Origin: Polytrichum commune
Taxonomy: Eukaryota; Streptophyta; Polytrichopsida; Polytrichales; Polytrichaceae
DNA: 64,000 bases
Direction: 5' to 3'
Assembly: GCA_950295325.1 (NCBI GenBank)
Contig: OX485806.1
Location: 28,582,001-28,646,000, forward strand
A program made the translations under genes and the position numbers. The notes below the pieces were generated by a model. It saw only the letters and a program-made list of their open reading frames with translations, was not told the origin of the DNA and made no database searches. Shown in pieces: positions 13,406 through 24,300 of this stretch; the first letter of the stretch is position 1; each line of letters begins with the position of its first letter.

Positions 13406-14022
13406 TATTGCCTCTTACTGGGATGTGAAAATTGTTGTATCAGGAGATGTTGTGTCTTTATCTTCCCCCAAAGGCAAACCTCAAGGCCAAATCCACAACA
13501 TAATTAGGCAACTCGTTCACGTAAAGCACCCTACTATAGTTGCGTGGGATATTTGTGGTAGCACTAGCATGTTAGAGGAATTGAACTTTGATAAGTTTGG
13601 TGGCAATCACAAAGTCTAGTGTTGAACCAAACTACTCGTCAAAAAGGATTTAGTTATAGTGAAAGTTGGAAAGGAATACCGACATGCCGCAATGTATTGG
13701 CAAAGTGACTAACACTATAGGTCATTAGTAAAGGTAGGCAAATATTCCACAAAGGAGGAAGACATTCATCTATGTAGGTAGTGGTTGCACACACAACACA
13801 ATAACATTGGTGGAGCAACCATGTGGAAGGAGAGCTTTTTGGAAGCTAGTGGCATGACATTTAAATGTGAGGTGGTGAAAATTTTAAACATGAAAGGAGG
13901 TGTAACTTGCCGTTGGTTGCATTTGACCCCGTTACCTCCATTTAATATGTATTTTGTGGTTGCAAATACAACATAATAGTATTGATGGAGCAACCACGTG
14001 GAAGGAAATATTCTAGAAGGTG
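12786..14022. other. Gene-free stretch with a TC microsatellite
   Basis: A (TC)n run of about 36 bases spans 13368-13403; the open frame across it is a Leu/Ser low-complexity artefact. Two related segments near 13785-13855 and 13957-14015 (GGTTGCA, ACAACA, GGAGCAACCA(C/T)GTGGAAGGA) indicate an old local duplication. No gene recognised. Confidence 0.45.
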
Positions 14023-14369
14023 CATGAAATAGTCCTACTGTTGTGGGCCACAATAACTTTCTAGAGCCCACGCTATTCCTCATAGTTAGAAAATATGTGG
14101 GTCACACTAGTTTTCAACCCACGCTAATTGTTTAGTAGAAAATTAACATGGGCCACAATGATTGCTCTTCTGAAAAAGTAAAGCATGTGATTATTTGGTT
14201 TTGTACCACTTTTGATGTAAGATGGTGATCAAAAGTCATCACAAAACCTTATGGGAAGACCCAGGGTCTTGGACCCACGATGATTCCGTCTGGACTAAAA
14301 AATCAGTGTGACCCATGCTAATTATTTCCACGTTAATTTTCCACACACAGTAATATGACTATTCAATGT
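14023..14369. mobile_element. MITE, second CACTAAATA-ended family, copy 2
   Basis: Internal blocks such as GTGGGCCACA, TTTTCAACCCACGCTAATT and their inverses align along the length with the 11.7-12.0 kb element. The right end reads CATTGAATAGTCATATTACTG on the other strand, a drifted CACTAAATA terminus, and is followed by TA. Non-coding. Confidence 0.5.
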
Positions 14370-15342
14370 AGTAACATGTCGTTTAAATGTAAAGCAACAA
14401 CTCATTTAAGCATGAAAGGAGGTGCGATTAGAAGCCTTTGGTTGCAGTAAACCCCGTTCCCTCCATATACCACATGAGATCTTCATGTATGCAAGCAACA
14501 AAGGAGGAGTTTAAGCATCTCTAACAACGAGATGGAGCCATCAAGTTGCATGCCCAAGGATGGTTCAAAATGGCAAATGCGCATCTTAACAATACTAGGG
14601 TTATTAGTCACGCTCCCTTTTCTAAAAGGAGCAAGCTAGTGCCGAGCTTCAAGCCACCATGGGTTTGCCATCATTGATTTAGGATGATGATGTTCTAACT
14701 GATAATAAAACATTATTTTGAGCCACACAACATCATCACATTATTCAAAACTATAATGGTGTTCTATGGGACCGACAATACTTCACATAATATTTTCGGA
14801 TATTTTTCATGTCCAGGGTGAATGTGAAAAATATCCAGGAAAATTTTGTGAAATATTGTCAATCCCACAAAACATTGTTGTGAATTTGAATAATGTTATG
14901 ATGCGCCTTGTGAGAGTTGAAGTGAAGATTCACTTGGGGTGGAGGTCATGGATGTTGATCCGACTTGGTTACATGCACAAGCATAAATCACTATATTCGG
15001 TAATTGGAGACTTTTTCATGATTTTGAGGCTACTTAAGGACATGATTTTCAAATAAAGAACTAGGAAAACACACATATATATTCAATGTAACTTATTATA
15101 TTAATTTGCGTGGACAACACTAACCAATTTGGCACAAATACATGTCATCACAATAAGAAATTGGACCAAATATTGAACCATTTGCATTTATTTTGAGATT
15201 CTCCAAAGTGTCCGATTAACGAATATAGTGATATATTGAAACTTGCCTGAAAAAAAAAATAAGGAAAAAAAAACTTCACACAACCAATTTTTACATGGAA
15301 GTTGGCCAAATCGAACAACATAGCTTGGCTGAAGAATAAAAA
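14370..15342. other. Gene-free stretch
   Basis: Only a 96-codon open frame (14766-15056) without recognisable similarity, low complexity or splice context. I see no supported gene or repeat boundary. Confidence 0.4.
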
Positions 15343-15815
15343 GGGCCACTTCACACACGAGACTGACAGCCCGTGACCATTACACTTCAAGCATTCTCGT
15401 TGGTGGAAAAGGCGGAGCCGGTTCAAGTTTGCTTCACACTATGCTTGAGGGACCAACTACGAATGCAAGATGGATGTAAAATCTACATGGCATCAATCAT
15501 GTTTCATGGTCACTTGGATTATTTTCAAAAACCACTTTTTGGAGCTAGGCCTAACACAAAACCAGGGACCACGGCATTCCAAACACTCACGACCTTTTAT
15601 TTATTGTATTTTATCATGTGTGAGGGCTGGCATGAACAATTTTTTTGAAATAGCATTTGGTTGAGGGCCCGGTCACATAAGACTTCACACTACACTTGAG
15701 AGGTCCATAACCACACTACACGATTTTGGAAGTGTCTTGGGACAACCTTTGGACACTTTCTTTGGGCTTTCACAACTTCATGGTCAAGGCTCTTGGCTCT
15801 TGTGTGAAGTGGCCC
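15343..15815. mobile_element. GGGCCAC-ended MITE, copy 2
   Basis: It begins GGGCCACTTCACACACGAGA and ends in the inverted TCTTGTGTGAAGTGGCCC, followed by TAA. It runs parallel to copy 1 (12.3 kb) with the same internal landmarks and small deletions, giving about 473 bp. Non-coding, non-autonomous. Confidence 0.75.
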
Positions 15816-15834
15816 TAAGGTACACATACATCAT

Positions 15835-16245
15835 TTAAACATTTTCCTCTTTGCGTCCACTTCTTATAGGATATGAAACACACTATCAATGTTTGAGAAT
15901 TAACAAATCCAAATCCTACCCATAGTCAATTGCCTCATAATGTTTGAAGCTCGTATGAATATCATATTCATAATCACAATGATGATTCTTGTGCTCGTTA
16001 AATGGTCGTACATTGCCCCCTAATTATTGAACCTAGATTGGTTGGTATATGTTCAACACATGTCTCGTCTAAACATATTTCTCTTTGGTGTATGTTTTTA
16101 GATCCACAACTGACAACATACCAACTAAAATATAGGTATCGTGATTATTGCTATGTTGGATTTAGGCATGTCTACAATATGATCAAGACATCTTTATCCA
16201 CAAGAAGAACTTGGTCATTTCACTCACCCATTTGTAACGGAATAG
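15835..16245. repeat. Old dispersed repeat, related to 54.2-54.5 kb
   Basis: In the same order as at 54195-54480 it shows a TCCACTTCTT-like start, ATTGCCTCAT, GAAGCTC(G)TATGAA, GTGCTC(G/A)TTAA(A/G)TGGTC and CTAGA(T/C)TGGTT. Similarity is patchy, so the repeat is old. I cannot assign its family. Confidence 0.45.
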
Positions 16246-16686
16246 GTGCCATTACAAGAAAGAAATGAAGAACAAATATTGATGTTTATTTTACACTGAC
16301 ATCAAATGTATGTTCACTACATATAGTCCATGTCCGCATAGTCGCATGAACCATAGGTTGTAGCCATTCCAATGAATGACTCCAACCAAGAGGTTTATGA
16401 GATTCAATGGTTTGTGTATGCAACCACACCCACCTCTAAACATCACTACCACGTTTAGAGTAGTTAACAAATAATGAGCACATAGATAAGCCTGAACAAA
16501 GCAATTATATCCTATTTCAACTCAATTTGTGTGTGAGTTTGTTCTTGATTTGGACCAATATTTCATGCTTACAAAAACACAACATGTACTAGTTTGTATC
16601 ACATGAGACATTTTGGTGTTCAAAATAGGATGTATCAGTAAATGACAATGTCCACGTTTCATGAGACACCAATGTTGTCGTTGGAT

Positions 16687-17100
16687 TGCACCCCCCGGGG
16701 GTGCATTCCATTGTCAAGTTGAACACTACGTGCGATAGATTTCTTTTTTTGACATAAACCATCACCACAAAGGGTCATAATTTTATCAAATTTTTTTCAT
16801 GAGTAGATATACAAAATATCTATTACATAGTTTTAAAAAATGACAACGGATTTTGATGATTTTTTTAAAAACATACCGTTTCTAGCTAGAATGACACATA
16901 ATTGAACTAAAATAATTACTACATAAATTCAGATGTCTAAATTTTTTTTAAAACATACAAAAGATACTATCTATGGTTATGCATACAGAGAAAAAATATC
17001 ATAAAATTTAAATTATTTATGGCATATAATATAGGGTAGCAAACTTTTGTCGCATGTGATTATGAAATGTAAGGGGGTGTGATCACCCTGAGATTGCACC
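16687..17100. repeat. Possible element bounded by GC palindromes
   Basis: A palindrome TGCACCCCCCGGGGGTGCA (16687-16705) and, 370 bases on, GGGTGTGATCACCC with GATTGCACC next to it bracket an AT-rich interior. GATTGCACC occurs at both ends. This could be a transposon with hairpin termini, but the ends do not pair cleanly and no target duplication is visible. Confidence 0.3.
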
Positions 17101-17132
17101 ACAACATGTCACCTTCATCAATATATGAATTA

Positions 17133-18075
17133 CCGTAGTTTAATAGCAGGTTCGGCACAAAATAATTCTAAAAAAAGATGCCTAAAATTTTGGAATATTA
17201 TCGGCAATTTTTGCCGAATATAAAATTAATTACTTTCCAAAATTGCCAAAAAGTAAGAAATTTTTACTTCTCACTAGAGTTTTACTTACAGTGGAAGCAT
17301 ATTTGAATTTTGAAGGAGAGAAGGTGCTCTTTTTGTAATCAAGCTCACTTACATTAGTCCACAAAGAATATGGGTTAAGAAGTAGCAAGACTCTAGGTGA
17401 GGCTTTTCAAATGTGTTGCACACAAATTTTTGGAGTCCAATTGAGCATAGAAGATGAAGTTTTATAGAATTTTGTCCAACTAACAAAAGTTGAGAAATCA
17501 ATCCTTCTTCCACCTCCAACAAGTTTTGTGTCAAAATAAGTCTTTATGCAAATGATATGGACAAAACATTGTAGCCGTGTAAAGATCAAAAAATTAAAAT
17601 GCGTTCATAACAGTTTTTTGGAGCTCATTTGTGCATAGAAGATCAACTTTTGTAGAATTTTCTTGGTCTAAGAAAAGTTTAGAAATCAAGTAATCTTTCA
17701 CCTCCAACAAATTTTATATCATTTCAAGACTCTATGCAAAAGTTATGCGTGTTATAAAAATGAAGTCTAACTCGGTGCTTCACCTCAAAGTTTACATATC
17801 CCATATGCATTGTTGAACACAACTCCACTCTACTTGCATAAAGCACAGAGCATTCTCAACTCTTCACTCACATCTTACTTGTCATTCAATGCAAGAGAGA
17901 TGTACAAGATATAAGCTTAAATAGAAAATTTAAAATGAATTTAAGTCAAAATTTTAAAAATTAAAAGAGAAAATTGGTGAAAATATGAATATACTATTTT
18001 TAGGTGTCGAACCTACTTTTTGAACTTTAATTAAATATTAGGCAGCAAGTTGCCGAACCTGCTAGTAAACTACGG
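17133..18075. mobile_element. 0.94-kb terminal-inverted-repeat element
   Basis: The left end CCGTAGTTTAATAGCAGGTT is matched by the inverted right end, which reads CCGTAGTTTACTAGCAGGTT on the other strand and continues with CGGCA. TA lies outside both ends, consistent with a TA target duplication (Tc1/mariner type). The interior holds a diverged tandem duplication of about 195 bp (TTTTTGGAG...GCATAGAAGAT...CACCTCCAACAA, near 17429 and 17615). No transposase frame; a non-autonomous element. Confidence 0.7.
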
Positions 18076-18746
18076 TATGCTAAGTCATACGACATGTCAT
18101 GCGACTTATAATTTTGTTGAGGTGGTCCACTATAATCATTATCCACACTAAGAAAGAAAGAAAATGATTTTAACATACTTAAATAATATATGTTTTGATC
18201 CCAAAACTAGAAATGAATGTAGCAAATCATTGGAGATGCTTGAAGGTTTGCACATCGGCGTATTCAAGCCTAAGGTAGCCGAGCCCAAAAGTGCGACTTT
18301 CATAAACTTTGGCTATTTCATGCAGGTAAAATAGCTTGGATCAAACATCCATAAAATAGCAAATCTTCATTTAATCTTCTTATTTTGATGCACATCAATT
18401 TATTTATATAATGTAAACCGACCCTTACGACGGATGCATGAAATCGTTGGTCATACTTATGAGCTATCCAAAACACAATCTTGTTGTACTCGAAAAAATG
18501 TATAATTGATTTGGACTAGTCGGTACTCGACGTGTTTGGTTTCCCATCCACATGTGTGAATTGTGACTTTCTACTAAAGCATTGTACCTAAGCATCGGAT
18601 GTCTCATATAATTTGATGTCGCAACCTTTTTAGGGTTTAGGGTTTGAGATGCTACTTATTGAAAAACCAAATGTTCCGAAACATCATATGTAAAAACATG
18701 CATGAGCGGTGTATTAGGACACATGAGGCCACATAACATTTTTATA

Positions 18747-19231
18747 GGCCACTTTATACTAGAGATTGAGGGTCCTTGACCCGTGATATACAAAGTTATG
18801 TGATTGGTCAAGAAGTTAGAGACTGTCTAAGTTCATTTTAGACTATATCTCGAAGGCATGAGGGATCAAAGACATATGAATGGATGATAAACCTACATGG
18901 TATGTTACATGATAATAAGTAAATATTGTTTTTGGGTCTACTGGATATTGAGTTAGGCCCATCAAAAGGAGGTGGCTCTAATGCAAAACCAAGTGTTGTG
19001 ACAGTCAAATGCCATTGGCTCTTAGAAATATTATATTACCACAATGGAGACCTAAACCCAAACATGTATTGCGGTCCTTCAACAAGGTCCACTTTCACTT
19101 TCCACTAATCTAGAGGTTCCATTGATTGCAAAAGTTAATTTTAAATATCCATGGTAAAGCCTTTGGATGAGTTTCATGGACCCGTAAATATTCATGGTCA
19201 TGATTCTCGATTTGTGTGTGTAAAGCATCCC
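18747..19231. mobile_element. GGGCCAC-ended MITE, copy 3 (decayed)
   Basis: It starts GGCCACTTTATACTAGAGAT and ends GATTTGTGTGTGTAAAGCATCCC, followed by TAA. Interior order follows copies 1 and 2 (GAGGGTCC near the start, GCATGAGGGATCAA, CATGGTCATGATTCT near the end), but with many substitutions; it looks older. Confidence 0.55.
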
Positions 19232-21169
19232 TAAGGGGCAAGCATGACATGTTGCAACATACATAACCATACAACATTCCCTTTTCAATTTGTACACAAA
19301 AAAATTTCCCACAATTTGAGCATATCATGTTGACATGCACTTTTTAATGTCTTCCCACGAACTCAAATGAAGCTCAGGCGGAAGAGATTTCTATTCTTTC
19401 AAAATGCACCAATATGGGATCCACATATAAAGACGAGACAATTATATGATCTTATGCATGTTCATGATTGGGCTCAATAGGTATTTATTAGTGACAAATA
19501 AAGGAACCACTTGCAACAAACATACCCCCACACTCCACGTACGCATCGCACACACCATACCTTATTGGCTCAATGGAATCCCAATAAGTGAACATCATGG
19601 AGATATCCACAACCTCTAAGCATACATGAACAAATACCACCGCAAACAAGACCTAAGAATTGCAAAATCCAAATTCGCACACGTTGACAAATGGGTGTCT
19701 AATGAGCAAATCAATCAATATTTCTCAAACCACTGATGGAAAGCCTCAAGCATATTTGATGCACAAATTACGCAAATATGGGATATGGGAAACCACCAAA
19801 ACATATGTCCATCAAAAGAATGTATTCTGGCCACTAACATTTCCCAATCCCAACTCCACACTTAGCTCGAAACATGAAATTGACAAGTGACCACACGTAC
19901 TCTCCACTTGCACCCACCCACACATAAAAGGTCTTTGCATAGCCCGACACAACAAAGTAGTACACCAAATAACCCACACACTCCAATCCAACAAACATAC
20001 AAGGTGCTATACCCTAGTAAATGTCGGCAACCAACACAACTAGCCCCAAGACATCACCATTACGGACTGGTTAATACAATGCACACGCATGGCCCGGCTA
20101 AGACCCGACATATTATGTCTACTAGGGGTCCCCACAGATAGCCATACACCCATCCCCCCATCCCCCCAAACCCATCAAACACCATAAAAACCATAGAAAT
20201 CACCTATTGCCACGATAGATTCCCAAATATTGCCATAAGAGAAAAACAAACAAACAAAAATGACCCCCTCATTCGAATGTTAAAAATTGTGGGATGGAAT
20301 GTAAACCCCCTTATTATTGTCATAGTGGAGGTATAAGGAGCCGTGCACAAACAATCACTTGAAGCCCTAGAAAAACCTAAAATACCCCTGAGAAAAGTAA
20401 AAAAACTCATGAAACACACACATCAAATAGCCATAGAATACCTCACATACCTTGTCTTAGATAAATAAACAAACTCAACAACATCCAAACCCCAATCGAC
20501 CTGCCTCCATGAACCCAAACATCCACACCTAATTCACTAAAAACTCATAAATGACACTTCCCTAAAACTATTATTTGAAAGAGCCCACCTTCCATAAGGT
20601 AGGAAGTACACCTACCTTGTTACTCAATAAAATGGGATTAGGGCAAGGAAGGACATGCTCCCATTCACGTCAGTGCCAAAAAACACCGATGTCATTTTTC
20701 TTTATTTTACTATTGACCCTATGTATATATTATATGTAAACATCTAATAAAGATAATATGAATGTTGTGTAAAATTACTTGTATGATCATAGATTTGCTA
20801 TGCATAAGAATAACATGTCATGAAAAGTTGCGAGAAGAAAACTATCAAATGTGTAAAAAAAATTGTCATTTTTGATAATCCCTTTTGTTATTTGCTACAC
20901 TCCCATTACACATGTGGTGTGCCTAACTCTCACAAGGCATTGAAAAGAATTGCTTGGTCCCATTGTGGTGGTGGTGGTTGTGGGAGATGGGCAAGCTCAA
21001 CTAAATCTCGAGCCTTCACCCTACCCAACAAAAAATAAACTTCCAATCATATCAAAGCTACCCTTGAACCCCGAACTTGCTTGCGAAGGTGAATGAAAGA
21101 CCAAAAATGGTCTCTTAGGCGCTTAGGGGTTAAGACCATCAACTCAATAGACTAGTTCGACCCATGGCA
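19232..21169. other. Gene-free, AC-rich stretch
   Basis: The + strand is rich in A and C (runs such as CATCCCCCCATCCCCCC near 20150). No open frame has recognisable similarity. The composition matches 7.3-8.1 kb, suggesting copies of one decayed repeat. Confidence 0.4.
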
Positions 21170-24100
21170 TCCCAACTTGTTGCACTTGTGGCACCATGCC
21201 ATTCTCAAACGGTGGACAACAACGGGAGCGGTGCAATGATGACATGAACGTCTATGCATGTATTATGTTGTATATAGGCTACATTGGACCCGTGCCATTC
21301 TAGCCCATTGCATCTATGGATGTGGATCAATATCATGGTAACCCTATACATGTGCATCTTGCTTGTTACACCCATGCACATGACTTATATCCTGGGTGAA
21401 CCCAACCCCATACGTCCATGCAACCATATGCCCCCTATGCCCATGTGTACCCTCCATATGTATGTATGCTCAAAGTCCTTCGTGACCTACCATCATACCA
21501 TCATACCATTGCCCATGCCATACCCACATCCTTGTGCACTTGGAGTCCCTCATCTTTTATATTTGTTTCGTGCTTGTTTTTTTTTGTTTTTTTTGGTCAC
21601 ATGTTTGTTTGTTTTTTGTTTTGGGGCGGGAGAGGGGGGGGGGGGTTGGCAAGAAACCCTCTTTCTTTGGAATGTTATTGTTTTAAAGACAAGAACAATG
21701 AAGAATGGTTGGGTGATGGCCACCACCAACACTATGTCTTCCATTGTACATGAATTTTACATTTTTTGGGGGGATCGCTTTAGAATTGGTATCCGTTTGA
21801 AGACCCACTTGGAATGTCTTCATGTTGGTAGGGTAGGGTAGGGTAGGGTAGGGTAGGGTAAGGTAGGGTTCTCTCTCTCTCTGGGCACATGGCATGGGCT
21901 TCCACAACCCAAGAGGCCCTTGGAGGACGTAGGCTACAAAAGTGACAAGTATAAATATGAACATAATGGTAAAAAGATGCAATACAAATATATATTCTTA
22001 CATATAGGTAAGACATATGCAATGTATTTATTGCATTGGGGTAAAACACATGTTGTATTTTTACTACAATATGCAACATGTGTGGTGCCTTGCCGTAGAT
22101 GTAACATGGATTTAGGTGCACATTGTTGCCGCCCAAGCGACTACATACAACTTTAGCAGCCCATTTTTAGGCCACATGCCCATGTCTTCTCTCTCTCTCT
22201 GGTTGACCATACCGTCGCAATGATTGATTCATAAACAAAACTAGTTGGGAATGATTTTCAATATACGACACTCCTAAATTTGCATCAGGACATGAAAATA
22301 AGACAACATATCATAGACAATGTGCCATTCTAGTCCATTACACAATCACATACAAATCAATGTCATGGATCATTCATGCACACGATGTCCAACATCCTTG
22401 CCATTGACAACTAACCATTTTGCAAGTTTGGAATGGTGAGTGCGTCAACACCCATGCAACCCTTGCCATTCCAAGTTGTACAAAATATACTAGTTTTTTA
22501 ACTCATGCCAACCCAACTTCTTGTATTTGTGGTGCTCCGCCCTTCCTTTCCAAAATGGTGGATAATGATGGGAATGGTACAACAATTGCCTTGATGTCCA
22601 TGTATGTACGTCTTAAAATGTTACTTTTTCAAAAACTCAAATCACTCTAAAAATCCATTGGTGTCCGTTTAGAAATCCAATTGAGATGCATCCATGTTCA
22701 TGGTGTCTTCTAGGTAAGTAGGTAGATAGAACGGTAGATAGGTGAGTGGGGTAGGGTAGGTCTTTGTCTCTGTCTTTGTCTCTACCCTTGTCTCGTGCTA
22801 CCTGAGGGTGACCATATTGTTGCAAAGGTCGAATTATAAACATAGCTAGTTGTGCAAGAAATGTCCGTAGCTAATCAAAACAGTGGACAATGGTGGGGAA
22901 CGATACAATGACGGCCTTGACACCCGTGTACATATGAAATTGTTACATTTTCAAAAACTCAAATCATTTTAAAAATCCATTGGTGTCCGTTTAGAAATGC
23001 ACTTGAGATGCAACCATGTTCACGATGCCTTGTAGGCAAGTAGGTAGATAGAAAGGTAGATAGAAGGTAGATAGTGAGTGGGGTAAGAAGGTAGGTATTT
23101 GTCTTTGCCTTTGTCTCTACCATTGTCTCTACCATTGTCTCGCACTAACTAAGGCCGGCCATACTATTGCGAAGGTTGATTTGTAAACAGAGCTAGTCGT
23201 GCAACAAATGTCCACCGTAGCTAATCAAAACAATGAACAATGATGGGGACTAATACAACGACAGCCTTGACACCCGTGTACATCTTAAAATGTTACATTT
23301 TCAAAAACTCAAATCACTTTAAAATCCGTTTAGAAATTCACTTGAGATGTAGCCATGTTCATGGTGTTTTGTAGATAAGTAAGTAGATAGAAAGGTAGAT
23401 AGGTGAGTGGGGTAAAAAGGTAAGTCTTTGTCTTTGTCTTTACCCTTGTCTCACGCTACCTGAGACTGACCATACTGTTGCGAAGGTCAATCTGTAAACA
23501 TAGCTACACTAAATAAGTAGATTAGTGTTAGATGAAGATTAGTGTTAGATGAAGATTAGTGTTAGATGAAGATTAGTGTTAGAGCCAATAGTTACCCAAA
23601 ACACTAAATGTCACTTGAAAGTACAATTAGTGTTATAATTTCCTTTGTCTTTATTTTGCATTGTCAAAGTTGAGTTCCATTAAGTTTAAATTTTGTAATA
23701 TCAAATTCCTAGCATATTACATTTTCTATGAGGCTCACATATTCTACCTCCAATTCTTCATTTGAAGATCTACAAAAATGTCATCTAACACTAAATGCGC
23801 TTTTGTAAACATTCAAAGTTACTAATTGGTACAAATAGTGTTAGAGTTGACATTTAGTGTTCTAACACTATGAAGACAATTGACATTTAGCGTTTTCGTC
23901 GACTATTAGTGTTTCCAACACTAATCTACCTATTTAGTGTAGTCGTGCAACAAATGTCCACCGTAACTAATCGAAACAGTGAACAACGGTGGGGAACGAT
24001 ATAACAACGGCCTTAACACGCATGTACATCTTAAAATGTTACATTTTCAAAATTTCGAATCACATTAGAAATCGGTATGTGTTTCAAATTCCACTTGGAA

Positions 24101-24300
24101 TGTAGGCATGTCCCCGGTGTCTTTGTAGGTAGGTAGATAGGTGGGGAGGATAGGTGTCTCTTTTCCTTTTCCTTTTCCTCTTTCTCTTTCTTCTCTCTCC
24201 TCTCTCTCCACCCTTGTCTCGCGCTGCCTGAGGCCGACCATACCGTCGCGATGGTCGATCCGTAGACAGAGCTAGTCGTGCAGCGAATGTCCGTAGCTGA
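21170..24300. repeat. Decaying tandem array upstream of XLG
   Basis: A unit repeats at least four times. The anchor TTACATTTTCAAAAACTCAA (or a variant) recurs with its ACTCAA part near 22631, 22952, 23302 and 24047, and is followed each time by a short GGTAGATAG block, a TCTTTGTC/TCTC block and GA(C/A)CATAC...GCTAGTCGTGCA. The last four units are about 310-350 bp; the upstream ones are longer and more diverged. A GGGTA pentamer run lies at 21827-21870. The third spacing is enlarged by a 433-bp insertion (23507-23939). Confidence 0.75.
23507..23939. mobile_element. TA-flanked MITE inserted in the tandem array
   Basis: It begins CACTAAATAAGTAGATTAG, and the right end read inward is CACTAAATAGGTAGATTAG; inverted repeats extend to about 26 bp. 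TA lies on both sides (23505-23506, 23940-23941). Sibling array units read GAGCTAGTCGTGCAAC without interruption, so this copy is an insertion that duplicated TA. The left interior has a 17-bp unit (ATTAGTGTTAGATGAAG) repeated about three and a half times. Non-coding. Confidence 0.85.

Noticed and set aside
13296-13619. 107-codon frame with a Leu-Ser run
   Set aside because: The run is the TC microsatellite read in frame; no other coding signal is present.
21284-21841. Longest open frame in the left half (185 codons), overlapping a 111-codon frame
   Set aside because: It spans C-rich, T-run and G-run low-complexity DNA inside the tandem array, has no recognisable domain and no related frame in sibling units.
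21827-21870. GGGTA repeat as interstitial telomere
   Set aside because: The plant telomere unit is TTTAGGG; this is a pentamer and belongs to the variable GGTAG block of the tandem array.
23507-23939. Assignment to the CACTA (En/Spm) superfamily from the CACTA terminus
   Set aside because: Sibling array units show a 2-bp TA duplication, whereas CACTA elements duplicate 3 bp.
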